Origin: Panaeolus papilionaceus
Lineage: Eukaryota; Basidiomycota; Agaricomycetes; Agaricales
Assembly: GCA_015501605.1 (NCBI GenBank)
Contig: JADNRZ010000002.1
Coordinates: forward strand, 2,604,001 to 2,668,000
Direction: 5' to 3'
DNA length: 64,000 bases
In this document: piece after piece, positions 22,705 through 34,453 of the stretch
How the letters are laid out: each line of letters starts with the position of its first letter
Position numbering within the stretch: the stretch's first letter is position 1
Translations under genes and position numbers: made by a program
The notes under the pieces: model-generated
What the model saw: the letters and a program-made list of their open reading frames with translations, nothing else
What the model was told of the DNA's origin: nothing
Databases searched by the model: none

Positions 22705-24398
22705 ATGTCAAAACGGACAGCTACTGAGCTCCGTGAAGCTACTGGCCAACCTTACCCAAAAACCTCGTCTAGTGGTGCTAGACGAGAAAGTACCATCGAG
22801 GATGAGATGGGTGAATTCGAAGATGCATGGGAAGACGAGTTAGAAAGCGACGAAGAGGTTGCTGATACCAATGACGAAAAAAAGGAAGACGGTACGCTTA
22901 TCACCGAATTTCCTCTACGAGTTTCGTACGATTATCGGTTCTTTAGCAGGAATGGACATCGACGAGGTGCTCCCAGCAATCGAGGAATCCGATGAACCCC
23001 CACAAGCACCTGAGGCATTTATCCCAGGCAGACACTCTTTGGCAGACGACGAAGTTCTGGAGGCAGACGATACCGTGTATATCATGCGCCATCCCATGAA
23101 TGTCACTTGGCCGTGTCTATCATTTGACGTTCTACGTGATAATTTAGGCGACGAGCGTCAACGGTTTCCTGCGACGTCTTATATCGTAGCAGGCACTCAA
23201 GCCGATGTTGCAAAAAATAACGAAATCATGGTCCTAAAAATGAGTTCTTTACACAAAACTCAGAAGGATGGGAGTAAGTAAGTCTCTGCAGTCGTTTCGC
23301 AGAGTTTCTTTAATGATTGTATCCAGATGATTCCGATTCTGACAATGATGACGATGACGATGACGACGCGCTTGACGAGGATGCTATCCTGGAGCATCGT
23401 TCTATCCCTCACTTTGGAGGCGTTAATCGTATTCGTGCTCAGCCACTGTCATCATATCCTTCGGTATCTCAACCGTATCACATCGCAACATGGGCTGAAA
23501 CTGGCAAGGTTCACATCTGGAATATACGCCCTCTAATGGAATCTCTGGATGTACCTGGATACGAATTTGACAAAAACAAAGCAAAAACACCTGTCTTTAC
23601 CATCAACTCCCATGGCCGGGCAGAAGGTTTTGCGCTGGACTGGGCATCGTCTGGTCCCACGTCGCTACGTCTATTGACTGGCGACATTCACTGTAAAATC
23701 TATCTGACGACTTCAACACCCTCTGGGTTCAATGCCCTTTCACAGCCTTTCACGTCGCACACGTCGAGCATAGAGGACATTCAGTGGAGCCCCCAGGACC
23801 CAACTATTTTTGCGTCATGTTCTGCGGATAAAAGTATTCAAATATGGGACGTCAGGACCAAGGGAAGGAAAAGTGCAGCAGGAATGAGAACTGCGCACGA
23901 TAGTGATGTCAACGTCATCAGTTGGAACAGGTCATCCAAACATCTTCTCGTCAGTGGAGGCGATGAAGGTGGCATCAAGGTCTGGGATCTGCGAAATGTT
24001 AAGCAATGGGAGTAAGTGTTCTCGATCTTTCTAATTGTCACCCTATGTTTATGGTGAATCGCAGGACATCTGGGCCAGAGCCAACGCCTGTCGCTTCGTT
24101 TACATGGCACAAAGCTCCAGTCACATCCATCGAGTGGCACCCGACAGAAGATTCCATTTTCGCTGCCGGAGGCGCCGATGATCAGGTTACTCTCTGGGAT
24201 CTTGCTGTCGAACAAGACGACGACGAGGCAGGAATGATGGATACACCAGTTGGAGAACAGGATGTCCCCCCGCAACTTTTGTTTATTCACCAGGGACAGA
24301 AGGATATCAAGGAAGTACATTGGCATCCACAAATCCCTGGAGCCGTCATCAGTACCGCCCTTGACGGTTTCAACATCTTCAAGACAGTATCAGTATGA
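22705..24398 (+). CDS. RRB1: WD40 ribosome assembly chaperone, GRWD1/Rrb1 family
   Basis: Four exons: 22705-22891, 22950-23273, 23327-24011, 24065-24398; 509 residues. Rrb1 is the nuclear chaperone for ribosomal protein uL3 in 60S assembly. Two acidic stretches fit this role: [19 protein letters not shown] (residues 33-51) and [18 protein letters not shown] after exon 3 begins. A CAF1C/H4-binding-type segment [20 protein letters not shown] precedes the propeller. WD blades show [21 protein letters not shown] and VTLWDLAV. The N-terminal ATG is the one before [13 protein letters not shown]. The stop is only 32 bp from the stop of the opposite-strand gene. Confidence 0.94.
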
Positions 24399-24430
24399 GC
24401 ATGTATATCATGTCGCACCCATAAATATCT

Positions 24431-25428
24431 TTATTCAGCTTTGGTTACTGGATCACAAAGAGTGTCGGAAAACAGTTCAAAGAGTGCAATGTAGATGTTA
24501 CGAATGTCGCAAAGCTGCCTTCTGCGAAGGTAATTACGATGGCGATCGTATTCTTCCAGGGCGGCCTTTTCTGTCTAGCTCGTCATCACTAATGCAGGCA
24601 AAAAGATGGAACATACTCTGAACTCATTGACCAACGGGTATTTGTTCATCTTGCATAGAATCTTCCCTCGATGAAGGTGGCTGCTGGATATAGTCTCTAA
24701 AATGTTCAAAACAGATTCTTGCGCCCGGTGCAACTCGGAAAGGGTGACTAGGACAGCACCAGCAATTAGCACAACGTGTTGCAAAGGGGGAAATTGCGTA
24801 CAATCATCGTTAATAGTCACTGTACGGGCGTCAGAAAGCCACAGGAATATAATTGCAGTTCAAGTGCACATACCTTGGTCCTTGCTATGGTCACTGAAGT
24901 CCTGTAAGGCGCATATACTGACCCAACTTGGGATGGGCGCGCACCTTCCATTGCTAAATGTCAGATAAAGTTTCAATAGGTCCTATTGGGTAAATTATAC
25001 GTGCTGTAGCCATCGATATGCTTTTAATTGCTTACGATGTAGTCGACTAACTGCTTGCATTCCAGCGTAACTTGGTCGTCATACTTCGCGACGTCACTCC
25101 TGCTCTGAGTAGCCAGTTCGAATGATAAGCTATTAGGTGTCTCTTCGTGCTGCTCGCAAATCTTCCTCTTTTTGCAAGGAAGAGGTCCCGCGGCAAAAGA
25201 CGCAAAGACATTCTCAACATCCGAAATACCACTGCGAGTGGAATGCAGTGATACAACGCGGCTAAGCTCACTGGGGACGTGTCAGCTTAAAGCAAGTTAG
25301 CTAATGTTTGTATATACATAATCTGAATGGGTTAGCAATAGTTTAACACTTCAAGTCCTCGAAAAACAAACAACCTTTGTCGGAATGTCATGTCGAAGAA
25401 CCCCTAAACCAGAATGGATGGCGTCCAT
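24431..25428 (-). CDS. Unrecognised helical protein (249 aa) with a possible 5-nt exon
   Basis: Proposed exons: 25375-25428, 25318-25322, 25036-25270, 24874-24982, 24617-24819, 24431-24574. Frames agree throughout. The C-terminal three exons are the best supported, giving a mixed helical protein with LIAGAVLVTLSELHRAQESV and a charged, probably coiled-coil end (KAALEEYDRHRNYLRRRQLC). A basic patch PCKKRKICEQ may be a nuclear signal. There is no signal peptide or membrane helix. I do not recognise the family. The 5' end is uncertain: an alternative first exon begins at 25711 (MPDVEARILKSRARIEVVKW, donor at 25639). It converges on RRB1. Confidence 0.55.
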
Positions 25429-25764
25429 TCTCAAGTTCTAAAGACCGAAGCTGATGAAATTTGTAAAAGCGCGAGGTAAATTTTGAATACCAGGTAACTT
25501 TCGTGGATGTGAAGCATCGCTGTCCTGGCTGAAATGGATGAGTGGACGTTTGGAAGACAGCTTTCAAGTTGTTGGGCATAATTAAAGGAGACGCGTTGTT
25601 TAGCTTTGTTTGTCTTAGAAGTCACTGACTCCAGCTTACTGGATTGGGAACCCACTTGACCACTTCAATTCGTGCTCTCGATTTCAAAATTCTCGCTTCA
25701 ACGTCTGGCATCCTGTTTTTTTTTTGGCGAAGAATCTGTTAATTAGCAACAGGCTTGCTTAAAG
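25429..25764. promoter_or_regulatory. Upstream region shared with TAF1, with a possible 5' exon
   Basis: 336 bp between the proposed ATG of the unknown gene and the TAF1 ATG. It includes a minus-strand ATG at 25711 with a 72-nt open exon (25640-25711) and a good GTAAGC donor. If that exon is used, the two start codons are only 53 bp apart. Confidence 0.4.
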
Positions 25765-28700
25765 ATGTCTGGAAGAGACGAAAATGATGTTATATCGGCG
25801 TTGACTGGATTCTCAATCAACCATGTTCTGGACGACCTTGCTTTACCGACTGGTGCTAATCTATCCAACCAACTCGGAATTTCTGGACTCCCTGCGCTGA
25901 CCTCAGGACAAATATACAGTGACAAATGGGACGATGATGATGCTGTGGGACCAGACCAAGGTCAGGACTGGGAGGATGAAATTGACCGTGAAATGCGAGA
26001 GGAGGAAGAATCGGACCATGCATCTGTGAAGCAAGAAATAGGATCACCTAGCGGGCTCCAGAGCAAGCAGCGCCGCGTCCGTGTCGTGAAACGTCTGGTA
26101 GAACGGCCAAAAACCGTGTATGAACGGTTTCCAGCATTCGAAAAGGACAACATTTTAGATTTCAGCGAGTTGTTCAAGGGTTACACCGTTCGCAAATCTC
26201 GTCTCTCGAAAAGGTCATACCAGGTGGAAACTGTCTATCCTCGAAAGAGAGACAATCCCAAGGGGTTTCTAGAGGCAGCCGTTGGAGGGTTGAAGCGAAA
26301 CAATGAAGGAAAACTCGTTCAGGATACTGTGGCAGTTGGGGATGTCGAAGCAGATTTGAAGCGAGCACTTGAGGTATGAATTTAATTTGTTTGTCATCCC
26401 TCAGCATATGAATCTTTACTTTAGGAAAGGGAAACCAGCGATGTACCCATCAATATGCCGCTGCATGACCGCACTTTTGACCTAGTACTCCTTTCGAACT
26501 GGGAGGACCAGATTGTACTTGAACCTGAGAATCTCCCCCCCTCCGCACCGTCAGTCCCGCACGAAAAGAACTTCACAACCCCTATAAATCAGGCTCTTGA
26601 ATCAGGTGCATGGACCCAGAGCATCATCTGGAGTCCCAAGGCACCCTTCCGTGATTTCACTCAATTAGAATTCAATCATGAAGATGACATTATCCCTGAG
26701 GAGAGGCCCGGTACGTTTCCGTCTGTTGTCTGTCATGCAGGGAACTTTTCTCAAATTAATACAGTTGAAACCGCTCGTCCAAGGAAACGACTACGCACAG
26801 ATGGACAAGTGCGCGATAAATTTAACCTTTCCAATGATCAATTCTACGAAGTTGCGAAAGATGGCGGACGGCATCGCGTACGGCAGACATTTGGACAGCT
26901 CACAGTGGAGCATGCATATCCTGCCCAGAAGTTGCAGTTACCCTTCGTAAGTCACATATTATTTTTGAGGCCATTTTTGTCATACGTTGCGCAGTATAAG
27001 ACAAGATTGTCCAAACAAGAAGCGAGATCTTTCCATAGGCCTGCGCTTCAATTCCCGTCAAATATAGAACTGCATTTTGCCAAGGTGCGCACAGCCAAAA
27101 AGAAGAAAGACAAGGCGGGGAGAAAACTTGGCAAAGGGGGCAACGTCGGGGAAGGGTTACGGAAAACGACAGACCTCAGCCTTCGCGACACATCAAACTT
27201 TGTCCTCTGGGAATACTCTGTACGTTTTCGCATGCATTTTCTCCGCATTCTTCAAAGATGAACCGAGTTTGACGTAGGAGGAGCACCCTCCCATTATACC
27301 TAATTTTGGTATGGGAAGCGTGCTCGTCAATTACTATCGCAAAAAGGACGAAAAGGACGACCATGTGCCTAGAGTACGTGAACGCCGTGGCATGCCTGCT
27401 CTCCCGGTTGATCTGATGATTTTTCAAGGGAGAACTTGGAACACCTTTTGTGCTCGAACCCCAAGATGAATCACCATTCATGAAGTTTGGTTACGTCTAC
27501 CCTGGGCAGGTGGTTCCTTCCCTCTACAACAATCTCATGCGTGCCCCACTCTTTCGACACAAGCCATACTCAACCGACTTCCTGGTTGTGAGGTAGTTAT
27601 TTCTATTGGTACATGTGGGTTCAATTCACTTAAAAATGATAGGAATACGATAAAAGGAGATACAAAGTACTTTTTGCGGGAAATCAAGAACCTTTTCGTA
27701 ATTGGACAGACGTATCCTGTGACAGAGGTACCTGGACCCCATTCCCGTAAAATCACCAACACGATCAAGCACCGACTGCAAATAATTGCATTCAAACTCT
27801 TGAGGAAAAGCCAAGGCGAACGTCTAAAAATATCAAGGTTGATGAAATACTTTCCAGATCAAAATGAGCTTCAGATGAGGCAACGTTTGAAGGTAAAGTA
27901 GTCTAGCGCCGCGGTGGTCCATTCAAAACGTGCGATGACTGATGCCACATATAGGAGTTCATGGAGTACCATCGACGTGGCCCCCATCAAGGGTTTTGGC
28001 GACTAAAGGCCAACTGGTCGATTCCGTCTGATGCTGACATGCTGAAAATGGTAACCCCAGAGCAGGTCGTTCTCACAGAGAGCATGCAGGTGGGGCAGCG
28101 ACATCTACAAGACGCCGGTTATAGCCAGGCTGCTGACGTTGCTGAAGGCGATGAGTCAAATCTGTCTGTCGAGCAGCAGCTTGCCCCGTGGATCACCACC
28201 AAAAACTTTTTGTTTGCCACTCAGGCCAAGGCCATGCTTCGTCTTCATGGTGAAGGCGATCCTTCCGGACGCGGTGAAGCGTTTAGCTTTATTCGAATTT
28301 CTATGAAGGATATTTTCGTCAAGGCCGGAGAGGATTATGAGCAAAAAATGGGTAAATCTTTCTCCTTTTGACTTTGCGTTTCATGGCCATACACTCATGT
28401 GATCCTGCGTTGTATTAGCTGAGGCTGAAAATAGGCCAAAGTCTGCCCATCGGTATAACGTTGCCGAGCAGCAACTCATATACAAATCTGAAATTGAACG
28501 TATCTGGAAAGCGCAGTTCGATTCCCTCAGCCGAAAGACAGAACCGGAGTTGTCTGAAGACGACGAAAAGAAGGATGCCAAGAAACCGCCGACAGCGATT
28601 ATTAGTACTTCGGGTCCGGCTGCACGACCATCCCCTGGATTAATGAGCAGGGCGTCATCTGTCGACCGCGATAGAGAGGGTAGCATGGGGCCAGATGGAA

Positions 28701-29661
28701 GCAAGAGCGTCTTGCGGATCAAACGACTCGTGCGTTGGGTTGTGTTCTGGACACACCACCCTTTTGACATTCTCTGAGAGCAAACTTTTCCAACTGCTGA
28801 CCTGAATTTCCTCATGTAGATCGATGGCGTTTGGCAAACGGAAATTATCCGTGATCCTGCCGTTATTAGGGCGTATGTGCGGGGTCGGCAAGCTATAGAA
28901 GAAGAAGCGACTCTTGCCGATTCACTGGCTCCCACTGGCGACGCGGATAAAGATAAACGGGCAAAGAAGAGGTATGACGTTTCACTCCCTTCATGTTCCT
29001 AATCTGGGTAAATCAACGTTTATTTGGTCGCTTACGAAACCTCCTTTCTTGACAGGCTTGAGGAAGAAATTGCCCGAATGAAAAAGAATCAAGAGCGGCG
29101 TCTGCACAGGAAAAATGCGAAGATCGTAAAGGAGGGAGGCACTCCCATGACTCTTAATCGACCTGTCAAGCCAGACACCACCGTCAGTATCTTTACACCT
29201 TTTATTATAATATGTTTGACAGTGGGCACTGACTGCGCGTCGCGAATATACAGAGACGGTGTGGCCACTGTGGTCAAATGGGTCATATGAGTATGTGTTT
29301 TTCTTTCACGTTCAAATTCAGTAACAATTCTGACAGAACATATTCTGCTCTCTCACACTCACCTCGTAATATTTTAGAAACGAATCGTAAATGTCCCCGG
29401 TGGGCAGAGTTCAATAGCGGCAACGTGCCAACTCCTTCCACACCGGGTGGTGCATCAGCGATGAGCCCACCAGCTGCAGGTTCTACAAGTGCACCGAATT
29501 TGGGGTTTAATAGGGGACCGTCGGGTTCATTTGGTCATCCTACGGCCGTGCCTTCGCCTCTAGCTACGAGTCCCCCTATGTCTGCAATGGATGAAGACAA
29601 TATGCCATCTACTCCGTCTGCGTCGGCCCCAAAGATAAAGCTTACGTTCAAGCGACCATAA
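25765..29661 (+). CDS. TAF1: TFIID subunit TAF1
   Basis: Twelve exons: 25765-26373, 26425-26946, 26995-27219, 27278-27373, 27429-27592, 27643-27892, 27955-28351, 28419-28729, 28820-28971, 29056-29182, 29254-29290, 29378-29661; 1057 residues. TAF1 is the scaffold of TFIID at core promoters. The N-terminal region (ALTGFSINHVLDDL) may be the TBP-inhibitory part. The DUF3591 core (about 330-760) shows IIPNFGMGSVLVNYYRKKDE, PFMKFGYVYPGQVVPSLYNN and HRRGPHQGFWRLKANW. A zinc knuckle (RRCGHCGQMGHMKTNRKCPRW, C-x2-C-x4-H-x6-C) is split by an intron after the first ATG-A. There is no bromodomain, as usual for fungi. The C-terminus is Pro/Ser-rich and ends in a basic KIKLTFKRP. Confidence 0.95.
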
Positions 29662-30173
29662 ACATCGTCACATATCAGCATGAGGCTACCATGACCTTTT
29701 GGACGTGTGTATGTGCTACATGTTCGATCGTACATAACCTTGCAGTTTCCCTCCTTTGGCGACTGTCAAACTTTGTTCGACTTACACGCTCCACTCCTCG
29801 TCGTTGGGCTTGGCATTATCCAATTATATAGTTTGAGCGCTTTTTTAGAACACGCATGTGCTTGTATTACAACTTTACGTGTACATTATATTCTTCTTTT
29901 CTCTTGCGTTTATAATTGCAATCATCCAATGCTTTTTGTCATTCCAAATGGTCCGTGTGATGATCAGACGAGAAGTTACATATTTTGCGGGGCGGGAAAT
30001 GTACAGTAATATTTAGCATAGAGTTGGGAGAAACGGAACGTAAGATAATCTTGAGAGGCGATCGTAAATTTAAACAAGAGGAAGAGAGAGAGAAAAAATG
30101 GGAATAAAAATTGAGACGAGTGAAAGTATGCATATAATAAAAAGGAAGAAGCAAGCGACCCAAAACTAATCCA
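29662..30173. other. Convergent 3' region of TAF1 and the PacC gene
   Basis: 512 bp without coding signal between two stop codons. Both flanks are A/T-rich, as expected for 3' untranslated regions. Confidence 0.4.
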
Positions 30174-32472
30174 TCAAGCCATAGTCATCTCAATATCTCG
30201 CGTTTGCGGTGAAAGCGGTCGTCGGATCGACTGATGGCGACGTTTGAAGTCAGCGTTGATGGACACAAGCATTTCCAGGATGAGTTCAGCATGACGTCTC
30301 CTCTCATCTGGTGAAATGTCAATTTGCTCAATCTTGTGTGTCAGATCGTCCGAATCCGGCGAACGGGAGCCCGCTGAACGAGCCAAAGAGTGAATGCTGG
30401 GAAGGACAGTTGGTTGCATGATCGGCGAAGAATGGGTTGAGCTTGGCGTCGATTCGCGAGAAGGCGGCGATGGAGATCTGTACATCTTATTGAGGGGTGG
30501 CAGCTTGTACTGAATGTCGCCTGATGTAAGCAAGGGATAGAGAGAGCCGGGCTTTGAATTTGACGAGCTTGAAGGCTTGGGGCGATGCGCCGATAAAGAA
30601 TACTTGGTCTCGACCACCGGAGGTCTAGTCGGAGGCTGAGAAGAGCTTGGCAGTGATTTGAGGGGATTGATTGACCGCATTGGCTGCTTCATGTATTCCG
30701 GTGGGGCCAGATGGGCGACAGCTGAAGAGCCGCGAGAAGAGCGAATATAGTCAAACTCGGGAGGCATAGACATTGGGACTTGAGGTGGCGTCGTCGTGAC
30801 AGGAGTGGAAGCGGCGGAATGAGGGGAACCTATCTCAAGTGGAGGGGTTGGATGGTGATAATAGGGCTGAGTGGACATGGTGTGCTTGCTGCGACGGCCA
30901 CCATTGCTGGGATAGTCATTTGGATGAGAGTAACCCATGGAAGACTCATTGGAGGCAGGGTATCCATATGGGTTTGATTGCATAGATGGATGATTTGAGC
31001 GAGAAGAGTATGGAGCGTTACCATATTGAGGTTGTTGATGAGATGCATAAGGATTCTCGGGGAAATTAGAACTGGAAGCCGGTAAGCCTGGCATACCAGC
31101 TAGGCCGAGTTGACTTAAATTAGCGGGATCAAAGTAGGAATCCGATGGGAAACTTGAGTGGGAAGCAGGAACTGGAGGGCGAGGGACACCCGATACATCA
31201 CGGCCGAGAGTGACAAGGAATTCGTTCACGGCTGCAAGCTCCTCGGGGGTGCGAATATCAAGAGAGACGGAGCGGGGGTTAAATGTGGAAGAAGGATGAT
31301 GAGCGCTGGGGCCGTTCTGTTGGTAAGCGATATTGTTGAGACGTTCAGCCATACCTGATGGTACACATAAGATGAGAATTTTTTTTATAAACTTGAAAGT
31401 GGTTCTGAAAGACTAACGAGGGTCGTAGGATGGATTGACTCTGCGTTTCTTCATGTCGGTAAAGAACTCGTCGACAGCGTTGTAATCATGAGCACGCTTT
31501 GAGCCGGTTGGTACGGAGCTGCTCTCGGACCTCATAACCTCCCATGAGGGCATATGGGATGGATTAGGCATAAACATGTCATGAGAAGACTGGTGATGGT
31601 GGTGATGATGATGATGATGGGGATGGGGGTGTGCTGAAGGGTGGCCTAGTTCTGGAGAAGGCGTGGGTAAGAGAGCAAAGTGGGCTCCTGTGGTCAGCAC
31701 GACGAAAATTGAGTCCAGCTTGGGGAAGATTTGAAGATAATACTCACCATCTGAACCGTTAGAAGAATGGGACTTTGCACGAGACGATGGTGGCCTAAGA
31801 CCGGAGGCCGAAGAAACTGATTTTTTGTCGCCTGACCTAGCGGAATCACCACGGACACGAGAAACATATGCAGGGTCAACTACGGTGATAGCTTTTGAAT
31901 GCTTATGTTGCTGATGATGTTCTTCCGTATGAATCTTTTCATGCTTCTTCAAGTCTTGAGGACGCTTGAAAGACTTTTTACAGATCTAAACAAGATAGCG
32001 ATGAGAAAATAAAGTAAAAACAAGAAAATTAAGGTATGAGAAATGAGAATGTACCTCACAAACATGGGGCTTGAGTGGTGTATGAACTGCGGAGAGCAAG
32101 TGAATTGGTATAAAAACAGGGATGGTGGTGAGTTTGAGACATACCTCTTAGATGACTGGTGATATGATCTCTCTTGGCGCAACTAGTGCCGCAGTCCTTC
32201 CACTTGCAAGTTAGACAAAGATTGTTGGTAGACTTTCTGCCGATATGATCATTGCAAAGATGATTATAGAGAGTTTCTGGGTCGACAAAAGCCTGAGTAC
32301 AGTCTTGCCAGAGACATTTGTGAAGTGGTTGCTGTGAATCGTTGTTGTTGTTGGTATTGCTGATCTCATCGTCCAACTTGTTAATATTGCTTGTGGTCGT
32401 CGTTGGTGATGTTGAGGTAGTCGTTGTAGGTGGTGGTGAAGAATTATTGTTGATATTCGGAGAGGAAGACAT
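30174..32472 (-). CDS. RIM101: pH-response transcription factor PacC/Rim101
   Basis: Five exons: 32145-32472, 32055-32086, 31748-31985, 31418-31687, 30174-31354; 682 residues. Three C2H2 fingers span about residues 50-140: [40 protein letters not shown], and [21 protein letters not shown], the PacC type that reads GCCARG sites. A 32-nt exon carries [11 protein letters not shown] between fingers 2 and 3. The poly-Thr/Asn N-terminus and the long Ser/Pro C-terminus are disordered; a His tract lies near residue 230. The [20 protein letters not shown] segment resembles the region before the processing site in PacC. The factor is activated by proteolysis at alkaline pH. I saw no clear upstream autoregulatory GCCARG cluster. 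Confidence 0.9.
31590..31630. repeat. Trinucleotide repeat encoding a poly-His tract in PacC
   Basis: On the plus strand a GGTGGTGATGATGATGATGATG-like run is read on the minus strand as consecutive His codons in the disordered part after the zinc fingers. It is likely to be length-variable. Confidence 0.75.
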
Positions 32473-32725
32473 TTTTTAATGTTGGGGGAGATTATGCTCG
32501 GGGAAGAAAGAGTTTTTTTGTGGAATTGGTATTTAAATCTTGTTTACTATGCCAAGATTCCAAAACTAAGATCGATATTTAGCCAAGACCTTTTGCCAAG
32601 TTTACCTTGGCTTTATTTCTCGGCAGGGACCCAAGCCAAACAATCCTGTCATAGACCGGCGTCTTTGTGGACCTAACCCAAGACCAGTGTCACCAGGTCC
32701 ATTGCCAAGACTTTTAACTAGACGA

Positions 32726-33438
32726 CTATTCGACTTTCTCATCATCATTAACTCCCAACACCTTTACCCACTCCCGATAGTTGAAATTCCCTTGTCGATC
32801 AGTGAATGGTCCTTTAAATAATCTTTCAATCTATATAATAATATTAGTATTTTATTTTATATTTTATAATAAATTATACTGCTTACCTCTACACTGTCCA
32901 TCCTTTCTCCAACTTCACTTAACCATTTTCTCATTTCATCCACTTTGACAAAACCAGAATCATTCTCATCAAATGATGAAAAGGCTTCAACAAGTTCTGC
33001 TTCAGTGTCAAATTCGAAAAGTCTTTCACTCATCATCGTGAGAAACATCGCAAAGTTGATCCCTCTTTCTCCAGAATTATTATCCTCGTATGATGAACTA
33101 CGGCTGTGAGTACCAGGTCGAGCACTCAACAGATCTTCCATCATTCTCTTGGAAGGTGTAATACCTATTAGACAACAATTTAGATATCACCATCATCATC
33201 ATCATCAAAGAAGAAAAAACCAACCAAGACTGCTGAATATCTCTTTCAGGTCATTCTCGTTCACCCATCCATCACGATCATGGTCAATCAGTTGGAATGC
33301 CTCTTTGAATTGTTGAACTTGTTGAGGTTGGAATAATGAAAATACCCCTGATGGTTCTCTCCTAGCACGCGATTTCTGATTCTTGTTCAACTTTGAAGGC
33401 GTTCCATTTGGCGACAGGTAATCAGGATACTTGGACAT
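32726..33438 (-). CDS. RLC1: Myosin regulatory light chain (EF-hand)
   Basis: Three exons: 33225-33438, 32887-33164, 32726-32830; 198 residues. An N-terminal tail with a basic then Ser motif (KSRARREPSGVFSLF) resembles the kinase site of myosin II regulatory light chains and leads into QVQQFKEAFQLIDHDRDGWV, an EF-hand with a canonical loop. A later hand reads FSSFDENDSGFVKVDEMRKW, where the calcium loop is less complete. The last exon gives LFKGPFTDRQGNFNYREWVK, the final EF-like repeat. The protein should bind the IQ motif of myosin II and act in the cytokinetic ring. A calmodulin-like protein is possible, but the N-terminal tail favours a light chain. Confidence 0.85.
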
Positions 33439-34453
33439 ATTGCGAGATACCGGTATTCAACAATAAAAAGGTCTAGAGCCTGAACCAGAGGAGAGGTTAT
33501 ACGTTTTGCGTGTGGTTCAACGAAATCCTTGTGAGAGAAAGGTATCAAGAGCAATGCTAGCCAAGAGAGTGAATAATCAGAGCAACCCGCATTTGTCACA
33601 GTTCCACACCGCGTCCATCAACAACAACAATGACCGTGCTCTTTCCTTCAACAGTGGCAGTGCTCCTTCACCCTGAACCTCCACTGAATCTCCTCATACC
33701 AAGTTCCATTCTGCTAACCGATCAGAACAAGACCTCTACCAAGACAATTTCAACCTTCTTTTTCCGCATGCCAATGCCAACCAACGCCAACCCCATTTTT
33801 TTTCTTGGTCATTCCCGGAAAATTATCCTTGCCCACAAATCCTTAACCTTGTGTTGTCATCTCGGCTCAATTATAATTCAATTGACTCTACCGCTTCAAT
33901 TCAGTTGATACCAAGTCTAATGTAGATCCTCCGTGCAACACACCCAAGATCCATCCAGGCCTTCCCCGCAGACGACGTCCTTGAGAAAAGGAACAATAGT
34001 CGGCAGGTAACTAAACCCTGATCACTCCAAGCAGGTAAGACGGAAATACCTATCTTCCAAACTCGGAATCCTTCAACAATTCCTGCTCACTCCTAACTAT
34101 TCGCCAACCTTCAAGAGCCCGGGCGACACAACCGTGTCTATCCGTCGGGTTCATTTAGTGCCACGGGATACAACCTTTTCCTAAACACGCCTTTGTCTGT
34201 TCGAAAAGTTGTTGGCGACCCGGTTAAGCCCATTCGTTCAATATATCCCTTAATAACTTAGGACACAATGGTTTTCACAGCCGTCGTAGATATAGCCACT
34301 CTGGGGACCTGATGCATATTCTGATCAAACCTAGGCAAGAAACAGTGACAGGACAACAGATTCCGAATTATTGCAAAGAGTGAAGGCCAATGAACGAAAA
34401 CAGATACATTGTGCTACCCTGGGTCCTAATTCACCGACGAGACTACACACCGG
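33439..34453. other. About 1 kb non-coding gap upstream of the myosin light chain gene
   Basis: Frames are short and lack family resemblance. A CATCATCATCATCATC-like run lies in the intron at about 33190-33207, just inside the light-chain gene. The region should contain the light-chain promoter and the 3' end of the AYR1-like gene, which stops at 34454. Confidence 0.4.

Noticed and set aside
25640..25711. First exon of the unknown gene starting at 25711
   Set aside because: It is plausible protein text with a good donor, but the following exons cannot be joined in phase with confidence, and it would leave just 53 bp to TAF1. I kept it as an alternative.
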